NCBI GenBank assembly: GCA_964385715.1
Contig: CAYLRE010000035.1
Coordinates: 1-24,613, forward strand
Direction of reading: 5' to 3'
DNA length: 24,613 nt
Source of the DNA: MB-PLM-2 sp964385715
GTDB lineage: Bacteria > Planctomycetota > Planctomycetia > Pirellulales > UBA7805
The notes under the pieces were generated by a model that was given only the letters and a program-made list of their open reading frames with translations, did no database searches and was not told the DNA's origin. Position 1 is the first letter of the stretch; every line of letters begins with the position of its first letter. A program made the position numbers and the translations under genes. Shown here one piece after another: positions 9,471 through 17,424 of this stretch.

Positions 9471-10784
9471 ATGGCATACTTTCCCGAAGTCTCGAAGATT
9501 GAGTACGAAGGTCCCGAATCGAAAAACCCGCTCGCTTTCCGGCACTACAACGCCTCGGAAGTCATCGAGGGCAAGACGATGGCGGATCACTTCCGCTTCA
9601 GCGTCGTCTACTGGCACACCTTCCGTGGTGCCGGTGCCGATCCCTTCGGTCCCGGTTGTGCCCAACGACCTTGGGAACTCGCCGACGGAACGGTCAACGA
9701 CGCCATCGAACGTACGGGAGCCGCTTTCGAGTTCATGGAAAAGTTGGGCAACCCCTACTACGCCTTCCACGATCGTGACGTCGCCCCCGAAGGTGCTTCG
9801 CTGGCCGAAACGAACAAGAACTTCGATGCCGTGGCCGCCGCTCTTAAGGAGCAGCAGGAACGCACGGGCATCAAGCTTCTGTGGGGAACCGCCAACCTGT
9901 TCAGCAACCCGCGTTTCGTGCACGGTGCTTCGACCAGCCCGAACAGTGACTCCTTCGCCTTCGCCGCAGCCCAAGTGAAGAAGGCCCTGGAAGTGACGCT
10001 CGAACTCGGTGGCGAAGGTTACACCTTCTGGGGTGGCCGCGAAGGTTACCACACGCTCTGGAACACCGACATGAAGCGAGAGCTCGACCACTTGGCCGCG
10101 TTCTTGCACATGGCGGTCGACTACGCCAAGGAGATCGGCTTCACCGGACAGTTCTACATCGAGCCGAAGCCGAAAGAGCCGACCAAGCATCAATACGATT
10201 CCGATGCCGCGGCCTGCATCAACTTCCTGCGTAGCTATGGCCTGGAAGACCACCTCAAGCTCAATCTGGAGACCAACCACGCCACGCTGGCCGGTCACAG
10301 CATGCAGCACGAGATGGAATATGCCGGCAGCCAGGGCTTCTTGGGGTCGATCGACGCCAACACCGGCGACGAACTGTTGGGCTGGGACACCGATCAGTTC
10401 CCGACCAACTACTACCTCACCACGCAGTGCATGCTGTCTCTCTTGAAGTTTGGTGGATTCACCACCGGTGGTGTCAACTTCGACGCCAAGGTACGTCGCG
10501 AAAGCTTCGAGCCGATCGATCTGTTCCACGCCCACATCGGTGGTATGGACGCGTTCGCTCAAGGCCTGAAGATCGCCGCTGCGATCCGAGCCGACGGCGA
10601 CGTCGCCAAGATGATCGAAGATCGCTATAGCAGCTGGGATAGCGGCATCGGTGCCGAAATCGAAGCTGGCAAGCACAACTTCAAGACGCTAGAAGCCTAC
10701 ATGCTCGAGAAGGGCGATGTGACGCCGTGCGTCAGTGCTCGCCAAGAGCTGTTCGAGAACGTCATTAACCGCTACGTCGGTTAG
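9471..10784 (+). CDS. xylA: Xylose isomerase
   Basis: Interconverts D-xylose and D-xylulose (often also D-glucose and D-fructose) in the cytoplasm, using two divalent metals. At 437 residues it belongs to the longer class II form. Catalytic H100 and D103 lie in 'YYAFHDRD'. 'FWGGREGY' (187-193), 'IEPKPKEPTKHQYD' with E231 and K233, 'NLETNHATLAGHS' with E267 and H270, and 'VNFDAKVRRES' are family signatures bearing metal and substrate ligands. AGAAGG is 7 nt before the ATG. No xylulokinase or xylose transporter is next to it. Its last 20 bp overlap the end of the convergent gene. A 16-bp tandem repeat upstream is a candidate regulator site. Confidence 0.97.
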   Translation: MAYFPEVSKIEYEGPESKNPLAFRHYNASEVIEGKTMADHFRFSVVYWHTFRGAGADPFGPGCAQRPWELADGTVNDAIERTGAAFEFMEKLGNPYYAFHDRDVAPEGASLAETNKNFDAVAAALKEQQERTGIKLLWGTANLFSNPRFVHGASTSPNSDSFAFAAAQVKKALEVTLELGGEGYTFWGGREGYHTLWNTDMKRELDHLAAFLHMAVDYAKEIGFTGQFYIEPKPKEPTKHQYDSDAAACINFLRSYGLEDHLKLNLETNHATLAGHSMQHEMEYAGSQGFLGSIDANTGDELLGWDTDQFPTNYYLTTQCMLSLLKFGGFTTGGVNFDAKVRRESFEPIDLFHAHIGGMDAFAQGLKIAAAIRADGDVAKMIEDRYSSWDSGIGAEIEAGKHNFKTLEAYMLEKGDVTPCVSARQELFENVINRYVG

Positions 10785-11703
10785 AAATCGCTCGGGCTGG
10801 CTGAACTTCGGTCGTCTGGTTGGTGGTACGTCGTGCGCGCTCCCGGGCGTCAACGTTAACGGTACGTTGCTTCGCCCGTGCGCTCGTGGCCTTAATGTGT
10901 CGCACGAACTTGCCGCGCACACCTGGATCGAGGTCATTGAGCTTATCGACCAGCCGCAACATACCGGGGCTATTTACCTCGGTGGTGTGCGAGATCTGAC
11001 TGACAAAGCCGGCGGTTTCCACGAAGTTGTGATCGGTCGTCTTGCCGAACATCTTGTGAAAGGTGCGGGCCAAGAGATCGACACCAACGTTCTCGACGTC
11101 CACGAACAGGTCGAGCCGATTCGTGATCAGATACTTGCCTTCGACGTTCTGGTTGTAGTCGCAGGTCAGCACAAGCAAGCACTTGGCCTTAATGGCGCTG
11201 GGCAGCAGCGATCCGTCGTACGATCCGGTCACGTAGAGAATGTGCTGATTCTTATCGCCGTACAGAAACTCCACGTCACCGATGCTGCCAGCACCGTCTT
11301 CGGCATGAAAGTTCTCGGCGTCGAATCGCTCGATCTCCAGGTTCGTCACGCCCATGTATCGCCAGATTTCGACAATCACCTCCGGGTGACGAATCAGGAA
11401 CAGGTAGAGATTGGGATCGCAGTCGACAACCTCGACCGGCATACGGCGAAAGAACGTGGTATTGTCCACAACGCTCTTCACCTTCGCGCGAGCGTCGGCA
11501 TCAAGCTTCTTGAACGGGATCGAAGCAATGCTATCCTGCCGCGCACGCCGGCTCGTATCGGCCTTGTTCGGATCGGCAGCGTGAACGGACGGTCCACTAA
11601 GCAGTGCCAGCAGACAGATCGCCAGTGTCAGCAAGCCAAGCAGCACTGCGCGTCTTGGTACGGCGTAAGCGATAATTCGACAGTGTGTCGGTCGTTCGTG
11701 CAT
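10765..11703 (-). CDS. Secreted hypothetical protein
   Basis: About 312 residues of unknown function. The ATG at 11703 is preceded by GGGGGGG at SD distance, so it is preferred over the longer frame reaching 11787. A signal peptide is clear: a basic start, a leucine-rich core at about residues 20-37 and a likely cut after 'SVHA' (residue 42). The mature part has 'IPFKKLDADARAKVKSVVDN', 'MPVEVVDCDPNLYLFLIRHPEV', 'YVTGSYDGSLLPSAIKAKC', then a very basic Arg/Thr-rich tail. I do not recognise a named domain; the character suggests a planctomycete-restricted periplasmic protein. The 3' end overlaps the end of xylA by 20 bp on the opposite strand, and the overlap encodes part of the poorly structured tail. 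Confidence 0.8.
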   Translation of the reverse strand: MHERPTHCRIIAYAVPRRAVLLGLLTLAICLLALLSGPSVHAADPNKADTSRRARQDSIASIPFKKLDADARAKVKSVVDNTTFFRRMPVEVVDCDPNLYLFLIRHPEVIVEIWRYMGVTNLEIERFDAENFHAEDGAGSIGDVEFLYGDKNQHILYVTGSYDGSLLPSAIKAKCLLVLTCDYNQNVEGKYLITNRLDLFVDVENVGVDLLARTFHKMFGKTTDHNFVETAGFVSQISHTTEVNSPGMLRLVDKLNDLDPGVRGKFVRHIKATSARAKQRTVNVDARERARRTTNQTTEVQPARAISNRRSG

Positions 11704-12145
11704 CGATCCCCCCCGGGCACACGTTAAACGAATCGAGTCGGACAGTTGCCGCTCGACACTTGGCTCACCGCGACCAAACAGTGGCAAGCCATGTGACCCG
11801 CAGGCATAACGCCGGCGCGGTCAGTTCAACTATTCGGCTTAGGCAAGGCTTGCGGGCCAGAGAAAGTTTGAGATTCCAGGGCGAACCAGCCTCGTGACGT
11901 CCTGAGCGGCACCTGCTGCCGCTCGCAATGCCAGCATGCTAGCGGCGAGGCGCATCCTTCTGGCCAGTCTTCTGAGAAAGCGACTCCAGACGCGGGAGAG
12001 ACAGAATGACCTTGCCGAGAATGGCGCGGATCACGAGAATGCCCCGCCCGAAAATCTTACCCCTAAGGATAAGACACGCTCCTGACATGCGGTGATTTAA
12101 CTAGCTTCAAGCCCCGCATCTTTGGCCAACTAGAGCCGTGAAACC
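11704..12145. other. Divergent spacer with one hairpin
   Basis: No gene is supported. The spacer separates the divergent genes at 11703 (minus) and 12146 (plus). It contains a perfect 7-bp stem, GAGCGGC-ACCTGCT-GCCGCTC (11904-11924), without a U-tract on either strand. A smaller imperfect dyad, CTTACCCCTAAGGATAAG, is near 12057-12074. No convincing promoter boxes were found. Confidence 0.5.
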
Positions 12146-13585
12146 ATGAGTCGACAAGAATCAACATCGCTGCAAGTTCCCACCCGCCTGCTGCGGTGGC
12201 CGATCTTGCTGCCTGCGTTGGTGGTCACCGTGTCTCTCGTAACGCTGTGGATGACGACACCGATGCGAGAACGCATGGTGGCGAATGAACTGGCCGGCCG
12301 ACTACACAATGCGGAAGCTTCGCAAATCGTCCCCACCCTCCAGGCTCTACTAGAGTTGGAAGACTCGGGCATGGTTGCCCTTGTGGGACTGCTCGACTCC
12401 GACCATCCAGCGGTTGTTCGTGAAGCAAAGAAAACGATCGATGAGTTGGTCGAGAACTGGCGAGTGCGCGACGCCGGTTACCGCTCACCACGAGTCGCAA
12501 CGTTCACCGAGTCGCTCGCCGAACACACGAAGACGTTTCGGCCGGCGGCCCGCCGAATGGCGGCACAATACGCGGCCGACATCGTGCAATGGCCAGTCGA
12601 CGGTAAAGCCGTTGATCGAAGTGCCATTCTCGTCGCCTGTGATCACGTGCTACGAGCGGCCCATTCGTCACGACTTTCCACCGAAAGGCCAGCCGACTCG
12701 CAACTCGCGGAGACTCGATATCCGCACAGATCGGCAGGCGATTCTCTGGACAACCGTGATCACAACCCCGACACGATCAGCGGCGAGATTGATCGATTCG
12801 CGTCATTGCCAGGCGGTGGACTTCCCATTCAAGCCACGGAAATCCCGGCGCTTCCTGGTCGACGTTCGACGCGTACCGCCACCGCTCCGTTACCACGTCC
12901 CCGCACACTGCGAACTCAGGAGGCGAGGCCCATCGAACAAGGGACCTCGCCACCGTCGCAAGACTCAAGGACAACGACAGGCGGCAAGCGTGCTGCCACG
13001 TCCTCGGCCGGAGAGGCTCGCCTGTTTTCGTCAAACTCCGACGCTTCGCCTGATTCAAACGCCCCACCGTCCCTGCAATGGGGCGATACGCGACCTGCAT
13101 CGGCCGAACTTCAAGAAGTCGATCACCGCAGTGTCCCCAAACTCCAAACCGTCGTCCCAGTTCCATCAAAGCAGGCCACCGCCTCAAATGAAGTCAAACA
13201 CACGTCCTCGGTGAGCATGCGAGAGTTGGTTGCTCGTCTTGCCTCGGCCGATTCTCAAGTCGTGATCGATACCGAACAGGAAATCATCCGCCGTGGTCTG
13301 AACCTGCTAGAATTGCAACTCGCCAAACGACTGGCAACGGCGAGCGCTGAAGAGCGACTACAGATCGTGTCCGCGCTTCCGCAACTCTCCGGCATTAATG
13401 CCCGAGACTGGCTGTTGCTGCTGACAAAGGACGCGGATGCTCGAGTACGGCTCTCCGCTTATCGGTGGTTGCTCACAATGGCCGACGAAGTCACACTCAA
13501 ACAGGTTCGTGCCGCTGCTCGCCAGGACGAAAATTTGAAAATTCGCCGGCTGGCAACCGAACCGTCGCGGAACCGGATTCGCTAG
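12146..13585 (+). CDS. Membrane-anchored HEAT-repeat-like protein
   Basis: 479 residues with a single N-terminal TM helix at about residues 18-36. A helical segment follows at about 45-100 ('LQALLELEDSGMVALVGLLDSDHPAVVREAKK'), reading as one to two HEAT-like repeats. The middle (about 200-350) is rich in Ser, Thr, Pro and Arg and probably disordered. The C-terminal 125 residues return to HEAT-like helices ('LVARLASADSQVVIDTEQEI', 'RVRLSAYRWLLTMADEVTLK'). HEAT repeats usually make protein-protein contacts; no catalytic motif is visible. A scaffold exposed on one face of the membrane is likely, but its partner is unknown. The small membrane gene at 13691 follows after about 105 bp. Confidence 0.75.
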   Translation: MSRQESTSLQVPTRLLRWPILLPALVVTVSLVTLWMTTPMRERMVANELAGRLHNAEASQIVPTLQALLELEDSGMVALVGLLDSDHPAVVREAKKTIDELVENWRVRDAGYRSPRVATFTESLAEHTKTFRPAARRMAAQYAADIVQWPVDGKAVDRSAILVACDHVLRAAHSSRLSTERPADSQLAETRYPHRSAGDSLDNRDHNPDTISGEIDRFASLPGGGLPIQATEIPALPGRRSTRTATAPLPRPRTLRTQEARPIEQGTSPPSQDSRTTTGGKRAATSSAGEARLFSSNSDASPDSNAPPSLQWGDTRPASAELQEVDHRSVPKLQTVVPVPSKQATASNEVKHTSSVSMRELVARLASADSQVVIDTEQEIIRRGLNLLELQLAKRLATASAEERLQIVSALPQLSGINARDWLLLLTKDADARVRLSAYRWLLTMADEVTLKQVRAAARQDENLKIRRLATEPSRNRIR

Positions 13586-13690
13586 GCCAGAATCCGGTTT
13601 CGGCATGCTTAGAACGGGCACTAGCAGTTCCATTCTCAAGAGATTCCTCGGTACTTGCTCCGTCACCGGGCACCATCTAGGCTGCTGTTC

Positions 13691-14032
13691 ATGGAACGTG
13701 AACCGGAATCCTTTGGCGTTGACCCTGAATCGGAGCGCCCACCTATTTTGCCAGAGATGCCTGTTCGCCCAGAGCGACCGGCTGATCTAGGTAGCCCGAC
13801 TCCGGCCATGAAGCCGGCCACGGCCCGCGTCGTCATCACCGGATCGCTGCTCGGCTTCATTGTGCTGTCGGCTCTGCTGCTAGTCTGCACCGGCTTTCAC
13901 CCGCTCTCATACTTCATTTCTAGCGGCATTTTCGTCTTCGCAGCCCTTCATTACATCATCTGGGGATGGTGGCTCGGCCGCATGATTCACGAAGAAGAAG
14001 CCGAAGCGCAGCGAGAGACCGATCGACAATGA
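13691..14032 (+). CDS. Small two-TM hypothetical protein
   Basis: 113 residues when started at the ATG at 13691; an ATG at 13655 in the same frame would add 12 poorly conserved-looking residues. A proline-rich acidic N-terminus ('PESERPPILPEMPVRPERP') is followed by two hydrophobic helices at about residues 46-67 and 73-95, ending in a charged tail ('GRMIHEEEAEAQRETDRQ'). Function unknown. It probably follows the HEAT-like gene in one transcript. A strong hairpin starts 46 nt after its stop. Confidence 0.7.
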   Translation: MEREPESFGVDPESERPPILPEMPVRPERPADLGSPTPAMKPATARVVITGSLLGFIVLSALLLVCTGFHPLSYFISSGIFVFAALHYIIWGWWLGRMIHEEEAEAQRETDRQ

Positions 14033-14077
14033 CCGGTGCGTTATCGCGCGTGGCAAGCGACACTGCCTGCGCTCATC

Positions 14078-14116
14078 GCGCACCGATGGACATTTGGAAT
14101 TTTGTCCATGGTGCGC
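14078..14116 (+). other. Strong bulged hairpin downstream of 13691-14032 gene
   Basis: GCGCACC-(G)-ATGGACA (14078-14092) pairs with TGTCCATGGTGCGC (14103-14116), fourteen base pairs with one bulged G around a 10-nt loop. The same GTGCGC arm (14111-14116) can instead pair with GCGCAC at 14123-14128 across a 6-nt loop, so the two stems exclude each other. No U-tract follows directly; the nearest (14170-14176) comes after a third small stem. Confidence 0.6.
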
Positions 14117-14147
14117 GGCCAGGCGCACGGTACGAAGAACAACAAAT

Positions 14148-14176
14148 ACGCAATCGTAGATGCGTTAACTTTTTTT
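14148..14176 (+). terminator. Weak intrinsic terminator candidate
   Basis: ACGCA (14148-14152) and TGCGT (14161-14165) form a five-pair stem with an 8-nt loop, followed after TAAC by seven T's. The stem is short, so termination is uncertain, but with the stronger hairpin upstream it may end the transcript of the 12146-14032 gene pair. Confidence 0.35.
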
Positions 14177-14187
14177 GTAGAAAGAAC

Positions 14188-14215
14188 TTGACGAAATCTT
14201 CGCGATCGATATCTT
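14188..14215 (+). promoter_or_regulatory. Sigma-70-like promoter of candidate small RNA
   Basis: TTGACG (14188-14193) matches the -35 consensus at five of six positions. TATCTT (14210-14215) is a fair -10 box after a 16-bp spacer. The predicted start of transcription near 14222 falls at the base of the first hairpin of the candidate RNA. Confidence 0.45.
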
Positions 14216-14219
14216 TGTT

Positions 14220-14294
14220 CCTTAGCTGGAATGGACTCGGCTAAGGCGGATTCAAGAGAGACAGCACGGCAGGACGTCAGTGCTGTCTTTTTTT
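14220..14294 (+). ncRNA. Candidate small RNA of about 75 nt
   Basis: The predicted transcript starts near 14222, just after a TTGACG/TATCTT promoter. It has a 5' hairpin, CCTTAGC (14220-14226) with GCTAAGG (14240-14246) and a 13-nt loop. After an 8-10 nt linker comes a perfect 9-bp terminator stem and a U-tract. Two stems, a short linker and the tight placement between promoter and terminator are what a stand-alone regulatory RNA looks like. No match to a named RNA family is recognised. It overlaps a doubtful 84-codon frame that would begin in the first loop and be cut by the terminator. Prediction by eye; no expression evidence. Confidence 0.5.
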
Positions 14295-14485
14295 GCGCGC
14301 TAATCATTCTTGCATGCTTTATATCGCCACCGGCGCAGGCATACCATCGAGTGTATAGCGACCCTCTTTTTAGTGGGCACCCAAGGAATGCTGTCGATCA
14401 TAGTTTTGATCATTCGAATTCTCGCGTCTTCACACCGACTCACTTTGATTCACAAATCGCCAAATTGACGCAAGCCGGATGCTAA
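14231..14485 (+). CDS. Doubtful short secreted protein frame
   Basis: 84 codons with a stretch that looks like a signal peptide ('VFFCALIILACFISPPAQA', then Tyr-His), followed by about 45 His/Ser/Phe-rich residues. Against it: no SD precedes the ATG, a near-perfect intrinsic terminator lies inside the frame at 14259-14294, and the hydrophobic part is largely encoded by the T-rich terminator tail and its AT-rich surroundings. I judge the small RNA reading more likely, but a leaderless small protein or the remnant of a transferred gene cannot be excluded. Confidence 0.2.
   Translation: MDSAKADSRETARQDVSAVFFCALIILACFISPPAQAYHRVYSDPLFSGHPRNAVDHSFDHSNSRVFTPTHFDSQIAKLTQAGC
14259..14294 (+). terminator. 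Intrinsic terminator of candidate small RNA
   Basis: AGACAGCAC (14259-14267) pairs perfectly with GTGCTGTCT (14280-14288) around a 12-nt loop, and the T-run continues to 14294. Weaker A-U and G-U pairs can extend the stem into the run. It is the cleanest intrinsic terminator in the window, yet no confident gene ends before it. Confidence 0.75.
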
Positions 14486-14784
14486 CGAACCGACGGAGTT
14501 GATCACCGCCGCGGTTAGCAACTGCGACAACGGTGATGCCAGTGATGCAAATGCGATCGCGAAACAAATGCATATACCTTTTCCGCTTGCGCTGCCACGC
14601 AACTCTTCCAACACAGCTGCCTAGCTGAGCCGGCACAGCCTTGCCGTTAAACAGCCGTGCCCTTAAGACGTGACGAAATCACCTGTTTCAGGTGGTCTCA
14701 GCCAAACTGGCATCGGCATGGTAGAATTGAAGCAGCGATCTTGTCATTACCACCCCGTTCAATGGTGCTCTGCTCCATTTTAAT

Positions 14785-16038
14785 ATGTCGAGTGCGACCA
14801 ATCAGGAATCGTCGTCCGTCTCGCCCGGTTCGTGGCAGTCTGCTTTGGAAGCAGCGGTCGATGCGCGACATGCCGAGCTGATTGAGCTGCGACGTTATCT
14901 ACATTCCCATCCGGAAGTGAGCGGGGAAGAACAGGCGACGAGCCTATTCCTTTACGAGCGTCTCGACCGCGAGAATTTCCAGGTGCGAATCGGTCCGGAC
15001 GGCTGCGGGGTGATCGTCGATCCACCGGTGGAGACGGATGTCAGCGCCGCCAAGGGAGGCATCGCACTTCGCGCGGACATCGACGCGCTTCGAATTCAAG
15101 ACGAGAAGTCGGTTCCGTATCGCAGCTGCGTTCCCGGTGTGATGCACGCCTGTGGCCACGACGTCCACACGACAGTTCTCTACGGTGCACTCATGACGCT
15201 TCGGCAGCTGGACGCAACGGGTGCCCTGCCCTGGCCTGTTCGCTACCGCGGCATCTTCCAACCGGCGGAGGAAACGATCGTCGGTGCCGCGGCCATGATC
15301 GAAGCCGGCGCGCTCGAAGGCATCGACGCCATCTTTGCCGCCCACGTCGATCCCAGCCGCGAGGTTGGCCGCATCGGACTTCGTGAAGGCGTGTTGACCG
15401 CCAACGCCGAGGCGATGCGAATTCGAATTGTCGGCCGTGGCGGACACGCGGCTCGTCCCCACGAAGCGATCGACCCGATCGCCACCGCGGCTCAATTGAT
15501 CAATTCCATCTACCTGTTTGTGCCCCGCGCCACGGATAGCCAGGACGCGGTCGTGGTGACCATCGGCCAGATGCTCGGTGGCGATAACCCCAACGTGATT
15601 CCCGAACAAATCGAACTGGTCGGCACGGTTCGTAGTCTGCGAGGCCGTGTCCGCACTCAAACGATGCAGCATATTCGCCAGCTTTGCCACGGCGTGTCGG
15701 AAGCGAGCGGGGCCAAAATCGAAGTTTCTTTCGAGAAAGGAACCGGCTCGGTCAAGAACGACCCTCGACTAATTCGTATGTTGCATCAGGCGACCAGCGA
15801 GGTGCTCGGCAGTGAGGCGATTGACGAAATCCCCCGCCCCAGCATGGGCAGCGAGGACTTCGCTGGCTACCTGGAACATGTGCGTGGGGCCATGCTGCGA
15901 CTCGGTTCAACGTCGCCTGGCAGTGAACCGACACCACTGCACACCCCCATGTTTGACGTTGATGAGCGGGCCATCGCAATTGGAGCCAAGGTTTTGGCCC
16001 ATGCGGCCGTGCTATGGTCGGCTCCCTCTTCAAGCTAA
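14785..16038 (+). CDS. M20 family amidohydrolase
   Basis: Zinc-type metallohydrolase of 417 residues, of the N-acyl-L-amino-acid/hippurate hydrolase (M20D) group, cleaving an amide to free an amino acid. Family signatures are all present: 'LRRYLHSHPEVSGEE' (35-49), 'ALRADIDALRI', 'GVMHACGHDVHTT' with C123 and H125, 'FQPAEE' with E162 and E163, H187 in 'AAHVDP', a 'GRGGHAARPHEAIDP' dimerisation-domain segment, and 'HTPMFDVDE' with H386 near the end. No signal peptide, so cytoplasmic. The ATG at 14785 lacks a visible SD. Roles in this group range from amino-acid salvage to auxin-conjugate hydrolysis; the substrate cannot be fixed from sequence. A ligase of the glutamate-cysteine type follows 224 bp later. 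Confidence 0.93.
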   Translation: MSSATNQESSSVSPGSWQSALEAAVDARHAELIELRRYLHSHPEVSGEEQATSLFLYERLDRENFQVRIGPDGCGVIVDPPVETDVSAAKGGIALRADIDALRIQDEKSVPYRSCVPGVMHACGHDVHTTVLYGALMTLRQLDATGALPWPVRYRGIFQPAEETIVGAAAMIEAGALEGIDAIFAAHVDPSREVGRIGLREGVLTANAEAMRIRIVGRGGHAARPHEAIDPIATAAQLINSIYLFVPRATDSQDAVVVTIGQMLGGDNPNVIPEQIELVGTVRSLRGRVRTQTMQHIRQLCHGVSEASGAKIEVSFEKGTGSVKNDPRLIRMLHQATSEVLGSEAIDEIPRPSMGSEDFAGYLEHVRGAMLRLGSTSPGSEPTPLHTPMFDVDERAIAIGAKVLAHAAVLWSAPSSS

Positions 16039-16262
16039 CCAAACAGCGTTTTGCTACGCAGAGAGGTACGACACAGAGCGATCGCGGAGTGTGCTAAATT
16101 CGCTCATATTTGAGACGGCTCAAAACACGACTGAAAAAGAGTCGCCAAAAGTTACGATTCAGCGCAGACCAATGCTTCTAGTTGTGATATCACTCATTCT
16201 GGCGTTGATGCGATTCGTAGCGGGCAGACAATCGAAGGGGGCAACAACGTGAAGGCAGGCGG

Positions 16263-17414
16263 ATGAACAAGATCGCTTTTCGGTCCAGTCCCGGTCCATC
16301 AGTTGGCATTGAGTTGGAGTTTGGTCTCGTCGACGAACAGACGATGGCTCTCTCCAGTTCGATCGGGGACATTCTCGCCGCAATCCCCGAAAGTCAGGCG
16401 CAGCACTTTAAACCGGAGCTGATGCAGTCCTGTCTGGAGATCAATACCGGCGTCTGTTCCACCATCGCGGAAGCAGAGAAGGACTTGCGTGCCAAGATCA
16501 CGCGGGCCGAGTCGATTGCCGACTCAATCGGCGTGCGGCTCTGGTGGGGTGCCACGCATCCCTTCTCTCGCTGGCGTCAACAACGTGTGACGCCCAACGA
16601 ACGCTACGAGTCGCTCGTTCAGCTGCTCCAAGAGATGGCCCGCCGACTCGTGACCTATGGCCTGCATGTGCACGTGGGTGTCGATTCAGGCGACAAGGCG
16701 GTGATGATCTGCGACCGCATCATGCGACACCTGCCGACGCTCTTGGCGCTCAGTTGCAGCAGTCCGTTCTGGGAGAACCGCCGCACTGGCCTGCAGTCGT
16801 TTCGTTCCAAGATTATGGAAGGCCTGCCGACTGCTGGCTTGCCGACGTTGATGCGGAACTGGAGTGAATACGTCTGGCTGGTCAACCACATGGTCGACAC
16901 TGGCTTCATCAATACCATTCGCGAGATCTGGTGGGACGTTCGCCCGCATCACAACTTCGGTACGGTCGAGGTTCGTGTCTGTGATATGCCAGGCAACCTG
17001 GAGCACACGCTTTCGATCGCGGCCTTGATTCAATGCTTGGTGAAGTGGCTCTCGGACGACATCGACGAGGGAGCCTACCAGCACGACTGCCACCCGATGA
17101 TGGTCCGACAAAACAAGTGGAGAGCCTGCCGTTTCGGTATGCGTGCCGAGCTGGTCGACGCATACAGTTTCAAAGTCGAACCGCTCCCGAAAGTGGTCGA
17201 ATATCTGATCACGCGATTGAACACGACCGCGCGTCACTTGGAATGTTCTTCCTACCTGGAGAAACTGGCCGACATCGTCGGCGGCGATAGTTGGGCCGAT
17301 CGACAGCAGAATCTTCTTGACGAGACGGGAGATCCGATCGAAGTCGTCCGGGAACTAACCTCCCAGTCGCGTCTCAGTCCGCTGCCAACCACCACCGCGT
17401 CGCCGCCAGAGTAA
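16263..17414 (+). CDS. YbdK-type carboxylate-amine ligase (GCS2 family)
   Basis: 383-residue ATP-dependent ligase of the glutamate-cysteine ligase 2 family. These make a gamma-glutamyl or similar amide bond; E. coli YbdK has only weak glutamate-cysteine ligase activity and its natural substrate is unclear. The N-terminal 'SVGIELEFGLVD' (13-24) is the family's acidic metal-binding strand. Also visible are 'ELMQSCLEINTGVC' (52-65), 'WWGATHPFSRW' (94-104), 'YGLHVHVGVD' (132-141) and 'NFGTVEVRVCDMP' (231-243). An AGGCAGG stretch precedes the ATG. It ends 10 bp from the convergent tatD. No glutathione synthetase is beside it, so a glutathione role is not implied. Confidence 0.88.
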   Translation: MNKIAFRSSPGPSVGIELEFGLVDEQTMALSSSIGDILAAIPESQAQHFKPELMQSCLEINTGVCSTIAEAEKDLRAKITRAESIADSIGVRLWWGATHPFSRWRQQRVTPNERYESLVQLLQEMARRLVTYGLHVHVGVDSGDKAVMICDRIMRHLPTLLALSCSSPFWENRRTGLQSFRSKIMEGLPTAGLPTLMRNWSEYVWLVNHMVDTGFINTIREIWWDVRPHHNFGTVEVRVCDMPGNLEHTLSIAALIQCLVKWLSDDIDEGAYQHDCHPMMVRQNKWRACRFGMRAELVDAYSFKVEPLPKVVEYLITRLNTTARHLECSSYLEKLADIVGGDSWADRQQNLLDETGDPIEVVRELTSQSRLSPLPTTTASPPE

Positions 17415-17424
17415 ACAGCACCGC

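Larger units (their letters stand above)
14033..14784. other. Structured, partly AT-rich spacer
   Basis: This spacer holds no gene I can support with confidence. It contains in order: a bulged 14-bp hairpin (14078-14116) with an alternative partner (14123-14128), a short stem before seven T's (14148-14176), a promoter-hairpin-terminator cassette (14188-14294), and a 6-bp stem CACCTG-TTT-CAGGTG (14680-14694). The part from about 14130 to 14480 is visibly richer in A and T than its neighbours. An 84-codon frame (14231-14485) is treated as doubtful. Confidence 0.6.

Noticed and set aside
9432..10676. 414-codon minus-strand frame opposite xylA
   Set aside because: Antisense shadow of xylA; Val/Gly/Glu-rich without any domain, and no RBS.
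16039..16262. Small hydrophobic frame and two short stems (16109-16124, 16128-16144) between the M20 and GCS2 genes
   Set aside because: The stems have only five or six pairs without a U-tract, and the frame near 16171 has no RBS and is only about 26 codons.
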